A DNA stretch of 44,538 nt from an uncultured Neglectibacter sp. (GCA_937958185.1 CALFFN010000020.1:1-44538); one strand, 5' to 3'; shown: positions 24,433 through 33,053, counted from the first letter of the stretch. A program made the numbers and translations. The notes: a model not told the origin generated them from the letters alone.

Positions 24433-27027
24433 TTAGTCCAATATAGATAATTGGATGTTTTCTTGCTCAGACAGCATTTCCGTTATGGGAGCAGACTTTT
24501 CTTCTTTTCGTAATAACCCGTAAAAGAATACTGAACAAGCATCTACATTCAAAGACCTTGTTTGATAATTTCTTGCCACATGATAAAATCGCCTATATTC
24601 CGATGTAGAAAAGTACTTCATTTGTTCCTCTGTAAGTACAATGTCGTTTTTGGGCACAAGAATAGCCAATGATCCGTTTACAAGGGTATTTTTCGGCTTT
24701 TTCATCATGCGGGGCTTATATGTCATGTTGGGCGTAAGATAGACATTGTCTTTCTGTAGGTATTCAAACACAGAAAGAGGTCTTGCAGATGCAGAGGATA
24801 TATAAGAATCATACCCATCAATATCAAGAATTGTTTTTCCATCATCGCTGATATTGCGAGATTTCAAAACTCTAATGTCACCTACATCTGACAGCAACTT
24901 GTTTGTTATCTGTCGATCTCTAAACACCCTGAACACATTGAAATCTAACTGTTTACACACCTTGTCAAACTCGCTGTTACGATAAATAATCCAGTAGGGT
25001 AGCTTTCTATCAAAAATATAGCTTTGCGGCTGATTAAGATAAATACCATGCGTAATGGAAGTTATCCGAGTATTTGAGGGACGGCGTTGGTTGTTAATAA
25101 AAATAGCTAAGGTTTCGACCAGCACACCGGGAAATCCTTTTTCCCCGAAGTCGATGATGCACTCAACAGCTTTTTCTGACAGATATTCTCTTGTTTTAGT
25201 AAACTCCGGCGTATTCAGCAAGAATTTCGGAAAAACCAGTGCAACATAGTTGCCGATGGTCAGTGCTTTATCAAGAAAAAATGAGCAAATGTTGGTAGTA
25301 TCTCTGTTGATTGACTGTTTGCGGTATACACTCAGTAATGTGTTGTTAGATGCAATCTTGTAAAATGGCGGGTTTCCGATTATGTAATTGTATCGTTCTT
25401 CAAAATCATGCAATAAAAAGTCGTCTGTAATGTAATTGATTGTACAGCTATCAGGAATATCATAGTTAGTCAATATCAGCTTTGCGATTTCCAAGCTGTG
25501 TTTATCAATATCCACGACATCAAGAATCACTCTTTTGCCCTCAAATTTCTTAACAATAAGGGGAATGAAATTCCCAACACCAACGGAGGGTTCAAGGATT
25601 CTAATCGTTTCTTGATCTGTATCAGGTAGTGATTTCATCATTTCTGTGATGAGCGTTTTACTTGTAAAAAAAGCAGCATTGTCAGTACGACTTGTGTTTG
25701 CCATCTCTGCAATCTTGCCCAAAGTTGCAGCCGATAATGACAAGACATTTTCTGCGATAAACTCTTTGAGTTTTTCTATATCAGACAAGCCATATTCCCT
25801 TATAATCTTATTGATTGTAGCTGTATTTATGGGCAAATGCCGCAATGCCTCAGCCATTTTCTTGGCAATGGACTGGAAAATTGCCGTAGGAACAGCCTCA
25901 CCCAAAGACTGTCTGATTTTGATTTCTTCCTTTTTCAAGAATGCTCTTTTCTTGGCGTATGGAAGATGATTGAGCGTATCCAAGTCGGTATTTACCCATT
26001 TAAACGAGTATGGAACAGTCATCATCATCATAAGTTCTCTGATGCTGAAAACTCTATCATCGCAGGGGTGGATCGTATTCTGACTTGCCATCTGATCATT
26101 TCTTGTATGGATACAGGGACCAACTTTATCCCAATACTGACGCTTATACTTGTCCCCGTTCTTCTGTTGATTGATAACGATTTTCCCATCCTTAACTTGA
26201 TGTGGTTTTTTACAATCTTCAGTATTGTCAAACGCCGACTGTCCCTCTTTTATGTCGGCAACCCATACTCTCATATGTTCGGGGTACACTCTAAAAGAAT
26301 GATAAATATCATTCTCATCAATTTCTCCGAACTCCTTTAGAGGTTTTAATGCTCCGATCACTTGACGAAGCGTTTTTTCTGCCACGAGATCTGGGTACAG
26401 TTCCAACGGAGAGACTTCATCTGCACAATCTTTAGACACACCAATGACTACGGTTCGTTGTCGGCTCGAACAAGCCCCGTAATCTTTGAAATTTATAATG
26501 CGAGAAACATATGAATACTTTGCACCCAAACTGTTTTCAATAGCTTCTGCAATAGTTTTATTCACACCATCAATATCTGTACAAATTGTTTTCATAAACG
26601 CTGGGACATTCTCGAAAATAAAGAAGCGAGGATTAATCTGCTTTATAATTTTGATGGACTCTATCACTAACGAGTTTCTAACAATTTCCGTAGAACTTTT
26701 TTTATGATTCGCAACAGACATTCCCTGACAAGGGGGCGTTGCAACCACAACATCAATGCGAGAAACCTTTTCTTTTTTCTGCCACAAGTCAATCTGTGAA
26801 TACAATGCGGATTTTGTACTGCTTTCCGTTATGTCTCCGCAGATATATCCGCTTTCATATTTGCATTTCTTATTATACCTTTGGATATCCAATCTTCTTG
26901 CAATCAACTCGTTTGTTGCTACACAATCGAATCCCTCCAGCTTAAATCCGTAGCATCCGACCCCGGCACTGCTAAATAAGCTAATGTATGTAAGTTTGTT
27001 ATTTGGTTTCATATCTTGTACCACCAT
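24433..27027 (-). CDS. Fused C5-cytosine / N6-adenine DNA methyltransferase
   Basis: An 864-residue double enzyme. The first half (to about 420) has all C5-cytosine methyltransferase landmarks: SLFSSAGVGCYGF (motif I), ATPPCQGMS with catalytic Cys near residue 99 (IV), FENVP (VI), RQRTVVIG (VIII) and RVFSIREL (X). The second half has the N6-adenine landmarks ILEPSVGVGNF near 474 (motif I) and IIGNPPFY near 550 (NPPF/Y). Such a fusion can protect both strands of an asymmetric site with different marks. The ATG at 27027 overlaps the XRE stop codon (TAATG), giving coupling; a second ATG at 27012 follows GGTGG. Confidence 0.9.
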   Translation of the reverse strand: MVVQDMKPNNKLTYISLFSSAGVGCYGFKLEGFDCVATNELIARRLDIQRYNKKCKYESGYICGDITESSTKSALYSQIDLWQKKEKVSRIDVVVATPPCQGMSVANHKKSSTEIVRNSLVIESIKIIKQINPRFFIFENVPAFMKTICTDIDGVNKTIAEAIENSLGAKYSYVSRIINFKDYGACSSRQRTVVIGVSKDCADEVSPLELYPDLVAEKTLRQVIGALKPLKEFGEIDENDIYHSFRVYPEHMRVWVADIKEGQSAFDNTEDCKKPHQVKDGKIVINQQKNGDKYKRQYWDKVGPCIHTRNDQMASQNTIHPCDDRVFSIRELMMMMTVPYSFKWVNTDLDTLNHLPYAKKRAFLKKEEIKIRQSLGEAVPTAIFQSIAKKMAEALRHLPINTATINKIIREYGLSDIEKLKEFIAENVLSLSAATLGKIAEMANTSRTDNAAFFTSKTLITEMMKSLPDTDQETIRILEPSVGVGNFIPLIVKKFEGKRVILDVVDIDKHSLEIAKLILTNYDIPDSCTINYITDDFLLHDFEERYNYIIGNPPFYKIASNNTLLSVYRKQSINRDTTNICSFFLDKALTIGNYVALVFPKFLLNTPEFTKTREYLSEKAVECIIDFGEKGFPGVLVETLAIFINNQRRPSNTRITSITHGIYLNQPQSYIFDRKLPYWIIYRNSEFDKVCKQLDFNVFRVFRDRQITNKLLSDVGDIRVLKSRNISDDGKTILDIDGYDSYISSASARPLSVFEYLQKDNVYLTPNMTYKPRMMKKPKNTLVNGSLAILVPKNDIVLTEEQMKYFSTSEYRRFYHVARNYQTRSLNVDACSVFFYGLLRKEEKSAPITEMLSEQENIQLSILD

Positions 27028-27245
27028 TACATTACTTGGCTACCGTCGGGAATCAATTCCATAATATCTTCTATTCCGCAGTCAAGAGCAGAGCAAATTC
27101 TCACCAATACATCAACAGTAACATTTTCGCCTTTTCCTAACTTCGCCATTGAAGCATGGCTAATACCTGCCGCAACGCACAAATCTTTCTTTTTCATGTC
27201 TCTATCAATTAGGATTTTCCATAACTTTTTGTAGCTCACAGCCAT
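27027..27245 (-). CDS. XRE-family controller of the restriction-modification operon
   Basis: A 72-residue helix-turn-helix protein (AVSYKKLWKILIDRDMKKKD, then AAGISHASMAKLGKGENV as the turn and recognition helix). It is a Cro/CI-type, HTH_26-like regulator. It is the first gene of the operon and overlaps the methyltransferase start, the usual place for a C protein that delays nuclease expression. The ATG at 27245 has GGAG eight bases upstream; a longer upstream frame has no such site. Confidence 0.85.
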   Translation of the reverse strand: MAVSYKKLWKILIDRDMKKKDLCVAAGISHASMAKLGKGENVTVDVLVRICSALDCGIEDIMELIPDGSQVM

Positions 27246-27325
27246 GTCTTCGACTCCATATCTTAAAATCAAAATGAAATTCAAAATATGCTGAATCCAA
27301 TTCTGCAATCGCTGAATTTGAGATC

Positions 27326-27354
27326 AGTATAACATAACACACATAAAAGATCAA
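27326..27354 (-). promoter_or_regulatory. Promoter of the restriction-modification operon
   Basis: On the minus strand TTGATC (27354-27349), 17 bp, TATACT (27331-27326) with an extended TGT before it. Its -35 abuts the terminator of the mobilization genes. Confidence 0.7.
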
Positions 27355-27386
27355 GGGCGGCAGACCGTTTATAGTCTTCCGCCCTT
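27353..27386 (-). terminator. Terminator after tnpV
   Basis: AAGGGCGG.AGAC (27353-27365) pairs with GTCT.CCGCCCTT (27374-27386). It closes the mobilization transcript just before the cargo promoter. The T-run is weak on the minus strand. Confidence 0.6.
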
Positions 27387-27390
27387 AAAA

Positions 27391-27768
27391 TTATACATGG
27401 ATCAATTCTGCATTTACAATCTCTCTTGCCCTGTCAGCGATATTGTTCATCAATCCGCCCCATTTCATCTGGTTTTCCGCTTTGAGCTTTTCCGTTACCC
27501 CCTCACTCTCTGCCATCTGTTCCACCAGCCGAAGATACATTTCCTGCGCCTGCTGGTCGATGTCGGCAAGGTAGCCGTTCAGCTTGCCGGAGGTCAGTAG
27601 CGAGAAGTGCAGCCCCTTCTTGTGCTCTCTGATATAGCGCAGGTGCCGCTGTCCCCATATGTCCACAAGCCGCTGTTCTTCTTCGGGGAGTTTCAGACAG
27701 GGCAGATAATAATCCCCCATCAACTCGTACCAAAGGCCGTTTTTCTCATCGTAGATTTTCTTTTCCAT
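27391..27768 (-). CDS. tnpV: TnpV transposon-encoded protein
   Basis: A 125-residue protein matching the TnpV family of clostridial mobile elements: GLWYELMGDYYLPCL near the start, RHLRYIREHKKGLHFSLLTSG in the middle, and NQMKWGGLMNNIADRAREIV at the end. The biochemical role is unknown. It lies 9 bp after the broken relaxase gene on the same strand. Element 2 has no copy, so it belongs to the variable part next to the cargo. Confidence 0.82.
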   Translation of the reverse strand: MEKKIYDEKNGLWYELMGDYYLPCLKLPEEEQRLVDIWGQRHLRYIREHKKGLHFSLLTSGKLNGYLADIDQQAQEMYLRLVEQMAESEGVTEKLKAENQMKWGGLMNNIADRAREIVNAELIHV

Positions 27769-27777
27769 CGCTTGTGC

Positions 27778-28956
27778 CTACCTTTCATAATTGGATTTTC
27801 TAAAGCGCTTTTCACGCTGTTTAGACTGTTGTGATTCTCTTGCTTTTGCAAGCAAATCGTCGATCTGCCTGCTGCCGAATACCTTACGGAGCAGCTTGTA
27901 ATCTTTGACCTCTGACCGTAGATTCTTGTTTTCATCTTTCAGCCGGTCATTAAGTTTTCCCAACTTTTCGTTCTCTCGATAGAGCCTGCCATTGTCCGTA
28001 TTCAGCCGATGATAGTTGTCCAACGCTTCAAAACATCTGGCTAAAACCTTTTTCACAAGGGATTTCAGCTTCTTTACCAGAGGTTCGGCAAACTTGGATT
28101 TGTAGGTTTTAGCGGTCATCAAGCCTTGTGGCTCTGGGAGCTGAAACGCCTCGTCAAAGTCCAAAGCCTGCTCCAAATTTTGTAAATCTTTCAGTCCACC
28201 ATCAAAGTTCTGTACTCGTTTCCCAAGGCTTCTGACCTCATCCTTTTTAGTGGCAATTTGCTCTTCAAGGGCCTCTACTTCCTTTTGACGCTCCTGCTTT
28301 TTATAGTCTAAAACGCCGAGGTGCTGCTCATGGGTTCCCTTGTGTTCCCACTCAATTCCGTGACGTTCCATAACTACTGCAAGCTGCTCTTTTTCGGACT
28401 GTACCCATTGGTTCCACTCTGTATCACCTCTGGTGCCGCCCTTGAATCCCTGCGTAGCTAACGCCTGTTTCAGAGATACACGGGTATCAAGCCCTCTCTT
28501 GCTGCCAGTGGTAAACGGCACAAAATCAATGTGCAGATGGGGCGTAGCCTCGTCCATATGGAGGTGAGCTGAGAACACCCGTAGTTGAGGATTGCGCTCC
28601 TGAAAGCTACGATAATACTCGTCCAAAATCCGCCTTGCAAGCTCTCCGTTTTCACTTTCGGCACTCATATTTTCCTTATCGCCAATCTGCAAAATGAGTT
28701 CATGAAATGGCTTTTCCTGCTTCGAGTTTCGGGTTTTCTCATAGTAGTTTTCTACCTTTCTGTCCGCTCTGGTCTGCTTTTCGTTGTACCTTTGGAGGGC
28801 TTCATCAAAGAGTTCGTGGTAGACCTTTTTGATGTTTTCATTGCATTAATCGATATTGAGATAGGTACGCTCACCGTCCACATTCTCCGCCCGAAACTTA
28901 CGGCTGTTGTGATTAACCGAGCCTTTCCCCACCATTGCACTGATCGTTCTCTTTAT
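27778..28956 (-). pseudogene. MobV/Pre-type relaxase, broken
   Basis: Translated through its stop, the gene aligns along its length with the intact relaxase of element 2. The catalytic HLHMDEATPHLHIDF is present downstream. Two lesions are visible. An in-frame TAA (28846-28848) stands where the relative has Tyr in the ITYCHENIK region (here ID*CNENIK). The codon at the expected start is ATA (28956-28954), before KRTISAMVG. A 304-residue frame restarting at 28692 keeps the His motif but lacks the N-terminal strand-binding part. Relaxases nick oriT to start mobilization, so this element probably cannot self-process. Confidence 0.85.
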
Positions 28957-28999
28957 AAAAATCACTTCCTTTTCCTTATCCGGCGTCAGCCGGGCTTCT

Positions 29000-29053
29000 G
29001 TTACTCTTGGCAAGAGTAACGCAAAAGCACTTTTGACAGCAGAGCTATCAAAA
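29000..29053. other. oriT-like hairpins, element 1
   Basis: A near-perfect palindrome GTTACTCTTG/CAAGAGTAAC (29000-29020) is followed by GCAAAAGCAC and a second inverted repeat TTTTGACAGC/GCTATCAAAA (29031-29053). A 23-bp block (29018-29040) is identical in element 2 at 35496-35518. The location just upstream of the relaxase gene is standard for MobV origins of transfer. Confidence 0.6.
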
Positions 29054-29143
29054 ATGCAACCCGCAAGCGAGTTTTGCGCTCTCCGAGGGGTAAGGGCTGT
29101 CCTTTGAAAAGGACACCCTTACAACCCCGTCTAAACTTTTGCT

Positions 29144-29225
29144 GTGACGGTCGTGACGATGGTGACGGTCTTTTGAATACCGCCACCCGCTGTCTAAACA
29201 TCGTCACGACCGTCACCATCGTCAC
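29144..29225. repeat. Inverted arrays of 9-bp iterons, element 1
   Basis: GTGACGGTC, GTGACGATG, GTGACGGTC (29144-29170) face CATCGTCAC, GACCGTCAC, CATCGTCAC (29199-29225) across a 28-bp gap. The same layout occurs in element 2. This looks like the binding region of the adjacent replication ATPase, a candidate origin. Confidence 0.65.
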
Positions 29226-30368
29226 GCCACCGCAGGCTGAAGCGCCAGCTTCACCCTCCGTCCGGCGTGAGTGCGGCTGCTCTCATAGGCGATACGGTAC
29301 TCGCTCATGAGCCGCCCCGCATTGACATTCAGCCGCAGGGTCAAAGTGTTCGGCTTCATGTCAAGATTGGTGAGGGCAATCAGCTCGGACGCTGTACCCT
29401 GCCACTCAGGATTATCCGCAGTCACAACCTTTGCCACCGCCTCAAGAACAGGGTCAGGTGGTTCCACCCAGATCTCCGTTTCGACTTCTTCCAGCTCCCA
29501 AGTGAGATGTTCCTTGTTCCTGCTCAGATATAGACGCTGGTCTTGCTGATCTCTGCCTGAAACATCAAGGACTGCCGCCATACTCGTCCTGTTCTCCTTG
29601 TAAAGAAGAAATGCCCCGTCTGCCGAACCCAGCAAGCCATTTGTACCGGAAATCATATCAAACTTATCGTCCGCCTGCTGTTTGCGAGTGTGGTGTACCA
29701 GCAGGAGGCAAATGCCGGTTTTGTCCGCAATCGCCTTGAGCTTACTGATGACTTCATAATCATTAGAGTAGCTGTACTTCTCGCCGCCCTCGCCCCCGTA
29801 TCTTCTGAAGCGTATCGATAATGACGAGCCTTGTATCAGGGTGTTACTCCAGAAACTTTTTGAGCTGCTCCTCCAGACCGTCTCCAAGTTGCTTTGCAAA
29901 TACGGCGAAGTGGAGATTGTCGGTTCCCTCTGCGCCGAACATTCGATACAGTCTCTTTTGCAGGCGGCGGTGATCGTCTTCTAAGGAAAGGTAGAGAACG
30001 CTTCCCTGATGAACGGGAAAGTCCCACAAGGGCGTTCCTGTGCTGACATGGTAGGCAAGCTGCGCCATGAAGAACGACTTGCCCACCTTTGGCGAACCTG
30101 CAAAGAGGTATGTCCCCGGATAGAGCAGACCGTCTATGACGGGCGGTCTCGGTCTGCTCTGATACACATTCTCATATAACTCACTCATGGAGATCGTAGG
30201 AAGATACGCTGGGTCTGTCACTCGATTCAATTTCCTGGGCATTTCTTCATACGAAGCCTTGTTTTCGGTAGCCGCTTCTGATATACTTTGGTCGGTACAT
30301 AGAATTGGCTGTCCTCTTTCTGCGCCAACAGATGGATTCAGGACAGTCTTTTCTTTTTCCTCTGTCAT
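29222..30368 (-). pseudogene. RepA-like AAA ATPase, broken
   Basis: The gene matches the intact 385-residue ATPase of element 2. Walker A GSPKVGKSFF and SLEDDHRRLQKRLYRMFG are in the first half, LLLVHHTRKQQADDKFDMISG in the second. Two lesions separate the halves: TAA at 29844-29846, where Gln is expected after KKFLE, and a one-base insertion in a C-run (29793-29797) that shifts the frame before GEKYSYSNDY. The family resembles the RecA/DnaB-like replication ATPases of plasmids. The start overlaps the MobC stop by 4 bp. Confidence 0.85.
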
Positions 30369-30691
30369 TCGCTTTCCTCCTTCATGCCGTCCATGATGAC
30401 GGTAATCATTTCGATAATGTCAAGCAGTTCATCGTCAAGGCTTTGCCCTGCCTCAATGCGCCGCAACTCGTTCAGTACAGCGGCAAGCTGGTCACGCAGT
30501 GCCTTATACACCCTCGGATTGCCCTGCACGACAACATCCCGGCACAGCAGTCGCCTTGTGATATAGTCCTGCTTTGTCAACCCGGACAGCTTCACAAACC
30601 TTTCAATCTGTTCATCTTCTTCGGGAGACACCCGAAAGGCAACGGTCTTATTTCTCCAACGATTGTGGTTATCTACATTCTTAGCTGACAT
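30365..30691 (-). CDS. MobC-like relaxosome accessory protein
   Basis: A 108-residue protein with a ribbon-helix-helix start (NKTVAFRVSPEEDEQIERFV; LTKQDYITRRLL) and a long helical C-terminus. Proteins of this kind bind oriT and help the relaxase nick DNA. It is about 70% identical by eye to the element 2 copy. It overlaps the integrase gene upstream by 11 bp and the ATPase gene downstream by 4 bp, so the module is one operon. Confidence 0.8.
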   Translation of the reverse strand: MSAKNVDNHNRWRNKTVAFRVSPEEDEQIERFVKLSGLTKQDYITRRLLCRDVVVQGNPRVYKALRDQLAAVLNELRRIEAGQSLDDELLDIIEMITVIMDGMKEESE

Positions 30692-31778
30692 CTTTCAGTC
30701 CTTCTTTTCCTAAATCGTCTAACTTGTTCGCCATTTCCGCCTGCTTTGACGGGAACAGGTGAGCGTAGCGGTAAGTGACTTCAATACTCTCGTGACCCAG
30801 CCTGTCCGCAATCGCCAGCGCCGTAAATCCCATCTCGATTAATAGCGAAACATGGCTATGCCTGAGATCGTGAATTCTAATACGCTTGACCCCTGCTTCC
30901 TTTGCGCCCCTGTCCATCTCGTGGTGAAGGTAGCTTTTTGAAACCGGAAACAGGCGGTCATTATCTACTGCTGAATAGAACATTCCGATATATTCCTGCA
31001 TTTCGTCACAAAGGAACTTCGGCATTTTGATTGTACGGTTGCTTTTCTTTGTTTTCGGCGTCGTGATGACATCCTCGCCGTGCAGCCGTTGATAGGACTT
31101 GCTGATAGTGACAGTTTTGGCCTTGAAGTCAAAGTCCGCCGGCGTCAGCGCCAGCATCTCACCTTCACGAATCCCGCACCAGTAGAGCATTTCAAAGGCA
31201 TAAAAAGACACCGTTTTGTCCATCATCGTTTCTGAGAACTTCCTGTATTCTTCCACCGTCCAGAAATTCATCTCTTTTCGCTCCTCAGTCCCCATATTGC
31301 CTGCTATCGACGCTGGATTGGATTTCAAGCCGTAATATCGAACAGCGTGATTAAAAATGGCGCTTAACTGATTGTGGACGGTTTTCAGATAAGTCTGAGA
31401 AAGACGCCTCCCGCTTTTGCCCGTCAGCTTCCTGATCTCGTTCTGCCATGCAATGACATCTTTTGCAGTGATCTCGCACAGCTTTCGCTTTTCAAAATAG
31501 GGAACGATTTTCTTCTTGATGATGTTCTCCTTGGTCAGCCATGTGTTTTCCTTTAATCTGGGACGAATGTCCTTTTCATAAAGCTCTACAAAGCTGTCAA
31601 AGGCCATCGACACATCAGCCTGCTTCTGCATAAGGAACTCCCGTTCCCACTCCTGCGCTTCCTTTTTCGTAGCAAAGCCCCGTTTGAACTTCTGCTGACG
31701 CTCTCCTTTCCAGTCGGTATATCGGAACTGGACAAACCATGTCCTGTTCTTTTCGTTCTTAAATGCTGCCATATTCAA
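30681..31778 (-). CDS. Tyrosine recombinase integrase, element 1
   Basis: A 365-residue phage-type integrase. An N-terminal arm-binding domain (FVQFRYTDWKGERQQKFKRG) and a SAM-like core-binding domain precede the catalytic domain. Catalytic residues: Arg in CGIREGEML near 201, HDLRHSH (His and Arg) near 300, LGHES near 326, and nucleophile Tyr in TYRYAHL near 336-338. It should catalyse recombination at the GMP synthase 3' end, using the GCTATCA arm sites. It overlaps xis by 4 bp. It appears intact. Confidence 0.93.
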   Translation of the reverse strand: MNMAAFKNEKNRTWFVQFRYTDWKGERQQKFKRGFATKKEAQEWEREFLMQKQADVSMAFDSFVELYEKDIRPRLKENTWLTKENIIKKKIVPYFEKRKLCEITAKDVIAWQNEIRKLTGKSGRRLSQTYLKTVHNQLSAIFNHAVRYYGLKSNPASIAGNMGTEERKEMNFWTVEEYRKFSETMMDKTVSFYAFEMLYWCGIREGEMLALTPADFDFKAKTVTISKSYQRLHGEDVITTPKTKKSNRTIKMPKFLCDEMQEYIGMFYSAVDNDRLFPVSKSYLHHEMDRGAKEAGVKRIRIHDLRHSHVSLLIEMGFTALAIADRLGHESIEVTYRYAHLFPSKQAEMANKLDDLGKEGLKDVS

Positions 31779-31975
31779 TTTCTCCCTTCATTGTTTGACT
31801 TTGTACAGTAGAACTTTTCGTGAAAGAACTTTCTGTCAATTCTTCCGGCAATGGTAATACAGCCGGTTTCCTGCAATTCTCTGTTCAGCCTGCGAATGAG
31901 CTTATAAGCATAAGGAATAGATACGCCCATTTCCTCTGCTACTTCCTCAACCCGCATAAACATTGTTTCTGCCAT
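31775..31975 (-). CDS. Excisionase-like DNA-binding protein, element 1
   Basis: A 66-residue winged-helix protein: MRVEEVAEEMGVSIPYAYKLIRRLN is a helix-turn-helix, followed by GRIDRKFFHEKFY. It lies before and overlaps the integrase gene by 4 bp, the usual place for xis, and has a homologue at the same place in element 2. It would direct excision over integration. It is the first gene of a leftward operon with a consensus promoter. Confidence 0.8.
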   Translation of the reverse strand: MAETMFMRVEEVAEEMGVSIPYAYKLIRRLNRELQETGCITIAGRIDRKFFHEKFYCTKSNNEGRN

Positions 31976-32092
31976 CTATCCATCTCCTTCCCCCGTTTCG
32001 GATATAGTTCAATTCTTTCGTGTCTGGATTCTTTCTGACCGCCTCCCGATTTGCCCGAGCGGATGTGCCATTAACGTGACGCACGACGGATA

Positions 32093-32209
32093 CTAAACTT
32101 ATTAGCTTAATTTCATTATACTAAGCATATTTGCTTTTGTCAAGCGGTTTGCAGGAAAATATTAAATAAATCTGTTTAGATTTCTCTTGACTATTCTAAA
32201 CATATCTGC
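32093..32209. promoter_or_regulatory. Operator-like repeats in the xis/XRE divergent promoter region
   Basis: Variants of CTAARCWTATYWGC occur at 32093-32106, 32121-32134 and 32196-32209, and in reverse near 32170-32181. They overlap the -10/spacer of the xis promoter and the spacer of the XRE promoter, so they are probable binding sites for the element's XRE regulator. Confidence 0.55.
32115..32143 (-). promoter_or_regulatory. Consensus promoter of the xis-int-mob operon, element 1
   Basis: On the minus strand TTGACA (32143-32138), exactly 17 bp, TATAAT (32120-32115): a perfect consensus, implying strong expression unless repressed. Confidence 0.88.
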
Positions 32210-32215
32210 TATACT
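32187..32215 (+). promoter_or_regulatory. Promoter of the element 1 XRE regulator
   Basis: TTGACT (32187-32192), 17 bp, TATACT (32210-32215), 32 bp before the start codon. It is divergent from the xis promoter. Confidence 0.8.
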
Positions 32216-32247
32216 CGGCCTATACATAGAGCAAAGGAGCGTTCTGT

Positions 32248-32772
32248 ATGGCAATCGGAGAGCGGATTCACTTTTTCAGACTCAAGCGGGGCATGACCCA
32301 AAAATATCTCGGACAGGCTGTCGGATTTCCCGAAAAATCGGCTGATGTTCGGCTGGCGCAGTATGAAACGGGAACAAGAACGCCGAAAGCTGACTTGACT
32401 GCGGCATTGGCGCAGGTGCTTGATGTTTCCCCGCAAGCTCTTGATGTTCCTGACATTGACAGCTATATAGGTCTTATGCACACGCTGTTTACCCTTGAAG
32501 ATATTTACGGTCTTACCGTCAGCGAAGCCGACGGGGAAATCTGTCTGAAAGTCAACAAGGACGAGGGCAAGGACGCTGCCGAGCTTCACGAAATGCTTTG
32601 TGCCTGGGCAGAACAGGCAATAAAGCTGCGTGCCGGAGAGATTACGCAAGAGGACTATGATTACTGGCGTTATCACTATCCGAAATACGATACTTCTGGG
32701 CATTGGGCTAAGGTTCCATCACAAGAGTTAAGCGATGCGCTGGTGGAAGCGTTCAAAGACAAGCTGAAATAA
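32248..32772 (+). CDS. XRE-family repressor of element 1
   Basis: A 174-residue protein with an N-terminal Cro/CI helix-turn-helix (MAIGERIHFFRLKRGMTQKY; AQYETGTRTP) and a C-terminal domain ending in LRAGEITQEDYDYWRYHYPK, a motif also seen in the element 2 regulator. AAAGGAG precedes the ATG. It is transcribed away from xis-int and probably represses the consensus xis promoter and its own. The lack of an obvious peptidase motif argues against LexA-type self-cleavage. Confidence 0.85.
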   Translation: MAIGERIHFFRLKRGMTQKYLGQAVGFPEKSADVRLAQYETGTRTPKADLTAALAQVLDVSPQALDVPDIDSYIGLMHTLFTLEDIYGLTVSEADGEICLKVNKDEGKDAAELHEMLCAWAEQAIKLRAGEITQEDYDYWRYHYPKYDTSGHWAKVPSQELSDALVEAFKDKLK

Positions 32773-32788
32773 GTGATAAAAAAGCAGC

Positions 32789-32830
32789 AAAAAAGGCATT
32801 CCCGACTGCAAAGGTCAGGAATGCCTTTTT
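32789..32830 (+). terminator. Intrinsic terminator after the element 1 regulator
   Basis: AAAAAGGCATTCC pairs with GGAATGCCTTTTT around a GAC/GTC inner stem. It is repeated, with about 55 bp of flank, at 16042-16137. Confidence 0.88.
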
Positions 32831-32896
32831 GAATGTTATTGGATAATTATACCCGCAAACCGCAGGGAACGCACAACAAATGCGATTTTTCAGCCT

Positions 32897-32914
32897 GCTA
32901 TCATTTTGCTATCA
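32897..32914 (+). repeat. Integrase arm-type direct repeats, element 1 right
   Basis: GCTATCA at 32897-32903 and 32908-32914, 11 bp apart. The pair ends 60 bp before the core at 32974. Confidence 0.7.
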
Positions 32915-32973
32915 AATCGGGTCTTTCCGAAGCGATGAACCAGTAATTACGGGCTTTTTCGTGGGTGTGAAAT

Positions 32974-32984
32974 CATTCCCACTC
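32974..32984 (+). other. att core 3 (junction of elements 1 and 2)
   Basis: CATTCCCACTC is shared by the right end of element 1 and the left end of element 2. Confidence 0.8.
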
Positions 32985-33036
32985 GACAAATCCTATTATA
33001 TGGGGCTGTATTTCCTATACTTTCACAGTCATAACA

Positions 33037-33053
33037 TTCGCAAATTTGTTAAT
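33037..33053 (+). promoter_or_regulatory. Isolated operator-like site at the left end of element 2
   Basis: TTCGCAAATTTGTTAAT matches the three 17-bp repeats in the element's xis/XRE control region at 38.7 kb. It lies between the left core and the arm repeats. Confidence 0.55.

Larger units (their letters stand above)
21362..32984. mobile_element. Integrative mobilizable element 1 (defence cargo, decayed mobilization)
   Basis: It is bounded by CATTCCCACTC at 21362-21372 and 32974-32984. Contents from right to left: XRE regulator, xis, tyrosine integrase, MobC-like protein, broken replication ATPase, iterons, oriT-like hairpins, broken relaxase, tnpV, XRE controller, fused methyltransferase, HNH nuclease, unknown protein and Shedu. 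Paired GCTATCA arm repeats lie 104 bp inside the left core and 60 bp inside the right core. Gene order and arm geometry match element 2. The cargo is much more AT-rich than the core module. Confidence 0.85.

Noticed and set aside
27391..27768. TnpV as evidence for a separate transposon inside element 1
   Set aside because: No transposase gene, terminal inverted repeats or target duplications flank it; it fits as part of the element's own module.
29144..29225. Possible CRISPR-like array
   Set aside because: Units are 9 bp with no spacers, arranged in two inverted blocks. They are iterons, and no cas gene or true CRISPR array is visible anywhere in the window.
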